Source of the DNA: CAYMAZ01 sp964526285
Lineage (GTDB): Bacteria; Bacteroidota; Bacteroidia; Bacteroidales; DTU049
DNA length: 64,000 nucleotides
Assembly (NCBI GenBank): GCA_964526285.1
Contig: CAZGIW010000005.1
Coordinates: forward strand, 28,770 to 92,769
Direction: 5' to 3'
Shown: positions 62,463-64,000 of the stretch, piece after piece
Layout of the letters: each line of letters begins with the position of its first letter
Numbering within the stretch: position 1 is the first letter of the stretch
The notes under the pieces: generated by a model
What the model was told of the DNA's origin: nothing
Database searches by the model: none
The model's input: only the letters and a program-made list of their open reading frames with translations
Translations under genes and position numbers: made by a program

Positions 62463-63221
62463 ATGACAAAAATAACAAAAGCAGTAATTATTGATGATGA
62501 AAAAAAATCACGTCAGGTTTTGCGTGATTTATTGGAAAAATATTGTATTGATATTGCTGTTGTTGATGAAGCAGCAGGATGTAAAGAGGGTGTCGAAATC
62601 ATCAGTGAATTAAAACCTGATTTGGTGTTTCTTGACATTCAAATGCCCGATGGAAGCGGATTTAATTTGCTTGAAGAGTTTGAAAAACCCAATTTCAATG
62701 TGATTTTTGTTACTGCATTTGATCAGTATGCTATAAATGCCATCAAATTTAGTGCAATTGATTATCTGCTTAAGCCTGTAAATCCACAGGACCTTATTAA
62801 GTCTGTTGAAAGATACAAAGACCGAACTATGGCTGGAGATATTAATAAACGCCTTGATGTTTTAATGCAAAATCTGGGTGCAGGCAAATCCAAACCACAA
62901 AAAATTGTATTGTCAACAGCTGAGGGTTATCATGTGGTGAATCCTGATGATATAATCAGGTGCCAGTCAGATAGTTACTATACAAACTTTCATTTTATTG
63001 ACGGAAAAAGAATTATTGTTTCCAAAACACTTAAAGAATATGAAGAGTTGCTCAGTGAGTTTGGTTTTGTGCGTTCTCACAAATCACATCTTGTAAATCT
63101 TAAGTATATAAAAAGTTATATGCGTGCCGATGGAGGAAACATCATTATGAGTGATGGAACTGAAGTTCCTGTTTCAAGAAGAAAAAGAGATTATATCATC
63201 AGTATAATCAGTCAGTTTTAA
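62463..63221 (+). CDS. LytTR-family response regulator
   Basis: A 252-residue regulator. Receiver domain with DDE at the N-terminus, phosphoacceptor Asp in LVFLDIQMPDGSGF, Thr in FVTAFDQYA and Lys in DYLLKPV. The LytTR DNA-binding domain spans about 150-250 (IVLSTAEGYHVVNPDDIIRC, FVRSHKSHLVNLKYIKSY, PVSRRKRDYI). It is the cognate partner of the preceding propeller kinase. The target genes are unknown. Confidence 0.95.
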   Translation: MTKITKAVIIDDEKKSRQVLRDLLEKYCIDIAVVDEAAGCKEGVEIISELKPDLVFLDIQMPDGSGFNLLEEFEKPNFNVIFVTAFDQYAINAIKFSAIDYLLKPVNPQDLIKSVERYKDRTMAGDINKRLDVLMQNLGAGKSKPQKIVLSTAEGYHVVNPDDIIRCQSDSYYTNFHFIDGKRIIVSKTLKEYEELLSEFGFVRSHKSHLVNLKYIKSYMRADGGNIIMSDGTEVPVSRRKRDYIISIISQF

Positions 63222-63314
63222 CCATAAACTTAATTTATCATGCCGTTTACTTATCTTTGTAAAATTTATAAATAATAATAATGTATTTTTGAAAATTAAA
63301 TAAAGCAGTATCTT

Positions 63315-63773
63315 ATGGAGCAAATAGCCATTTATGTTTTAATCACTGTTATATTGATTATCACATCAATCCGAAGAAATAAAAAACAACAACAAGCAAA
63401 GCTTGAGCAGTTGAAAAAACAACAGGCATCAAACGAACTTCAGCAAGAAAACGAAGAAGGGACACTTGAAGATATTTTTAAAAAACTAAATAGCCAGATG
63501 TTTGATGAACAATATGTAAATCAACCCAATGTTGCTGAAGCAGAAACTTCATCTCAAAAATCAAATCAGCCATTTCTTGATTATGAATTAAAAAGAGCAT
63601 CTGTTAAAAATCCAAGACCAAAAAGAAAATATTTTACAGAGAATGATGAAGTTTCAATACCTGATTCATTAGATGTGAGTGTTGGGGAAATAACAGACAG
63701 AGAGGCAGTTATCGACTTTGATGTTCGTCAGGCTGTGATATATTCAGAAATTATTAACAGAAAATATGAATGA
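63315..63773 (+). CDS. Small membrane-anchored hypothetical protein
   Basis: A 152-residue protein: one N-terminal membrane helix (IAIYVLITVILIITSI), then a charged, Gln-rich coiled stretch (RRNKKQQQAKLEQLKKQQAS) and a polar acidic remainder ending AVIYSEIINRKYE. No enzymatic motif. The pattern is common among small single-pass Bacteroidota envelope proteins. It lies downstream of the LytTR regulator with its own AT-rich upstream region. Confidence 0.65.
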   Translation: MEQIAIYVLITVILIITSIRRNKKQQQAKLEQLKKQQASNELQQENEEGTLEDIFKKLNSQMFDEQYVNQPNVAEAETSSQKSNQPFLDYELKRASVKNPRPKRKYFTENDEVSIPDSLDVSVGEITDREAVIDFDVRQAVIYSEIINRKYE

Positions 63774-63862
63774 AAGATTAATTTTTTTTTGCTTAAACAA
63801 TAATTTTATTGCTAATTTTACCGGCTCGAAAAATACTATGGTTTAAAATAAAATGGTTCCTT

Positions 63863-64000
63863 ATGTTAAAAAAACTACTCAGTGGATTTATTGTCTTAAT
63901 GCTTATTAGCATTGTCGGTTTCACCCAAAGCAGCGGAACGCTCATGGGAAAACTTATTGATAAAGAAACCGGTGAACCGATACCTTTCGGTAATATTATT
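63863..64000 (+). CDS. Start of a secreted protein with carboxypeptidase-regulatory-like domain (partial)
   Basis: ATG at 63863 opens a signal peptide (MLKKLLSGFIVLMLISIVGF) followed by GTLMGKLIDKETGEPIPFGN, the start of a CarboxypepD_reg-like beta-sandwich. This is the usual N-terminus of TonB-dependent receptors or related outer-membrane proteins in Bacteroidota. It runs off the window after 46 codons, so the full identity is unknown. Confidence 0.75.
   Translation, partial: MLKKLLSGFIVLMLISIVGFTQSSGTLMGKLIDKETGEPIPFGNII

Overview
The window is AT-rich DNA from a member of the Bacteroidota. The evidence is a run of proteins with type IX secretion (T9SS) C-terminal sorting domains, a PorP/SprF-family protein, candidate promoters of the Bacteroidota type (TTG then TAnnTTTG about 20 bases later), and genes with little or no Shine-Dalgarno. 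Three runs of N (5444-5453, 32368-32467, 36259-36358) show that this is a draft assembly, probably metagenomic. At least two of them sit in repeats and break reading frames artificially. I cannot name a genus.

Bases 1-8800 hold the right-hand part of what looks like an integrated virus. One-directional, tightly packed genes encode a membrane-anchored LEA14-like protein, a transglutaminase-like protein, a tiny very basic peptide, a Gly-rich/acidic protein, two beta-rich candidate capsid proteins (235 and 131 aa), a coiled-coil protein, an SH3-like membrane protein, an InlB-repeat spike-like protein, an M23 endopeptidase, a lytic transglycosylase, two small holin-like proteins and a lipoprotein with a C-terminal membrane segment (unimolecular-spanin architecture). 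The operon ends in a strong terminator, followed by a tRNA 3'-end fragment that could be an attachment site. No portal, terminase or tail gene is visible, so a tailless, perhaps membrane-containing virus is my leading guess. The replication and packaging half would lie left of the window.

Bases 9261-12348 carry a small hypothetical gene and a two-component pair (TPR histidine kinase and LuxR-type regulator). Bases 12905-36700 form a secreted-protein island: a C1q-like protein, a giant CUB/repeat protein, two paralogues sharing an unknown domain, a formylglycine-generating-enzyme-like protein of different composition, a small protein that is almost only a sorting domain, a CotH-like protein, two BNR/Ycf48-type propeller proteins (one cut by a gap) and a very large SBBP/SprB-repeat protein with a type B sorting domain followed by its likely PorP/SprF partner. 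Relics and chimeras of these genes (28831-29001, 29475-29636, 34784-34958) and near-identical sorting-domain cassettes show active recombination.

Bases 37172-48163 hold phoH, a lipoprotein, an O-antigen-ligase-like gene flanked by inverted repeats, and a chorismate-pathway cluster (aroB, aroD, aroA, aroC and an aroE-aroK fusion). The cluster is interrupted by a HEPN/MNT toxin-antitoxin pair with a frameshifted HEPN gene, and by a RhuM-like gene with relics of other genes. Bases 48154-51868 carry an LPS-core operon (hldD, an outer-membrane protein, waaA) and a TetR regulator. Bases 52639-64000 are mostly core genes: a beta-barrel protein, gltX, the cell-elongation pair mrdA/rodA, mnmA, a large propeller-sensor kinase with its LytTR regulator, a small membrane protein, and the start of a secreted carboxypeptidase-regulatory-like protein cut by the window end.
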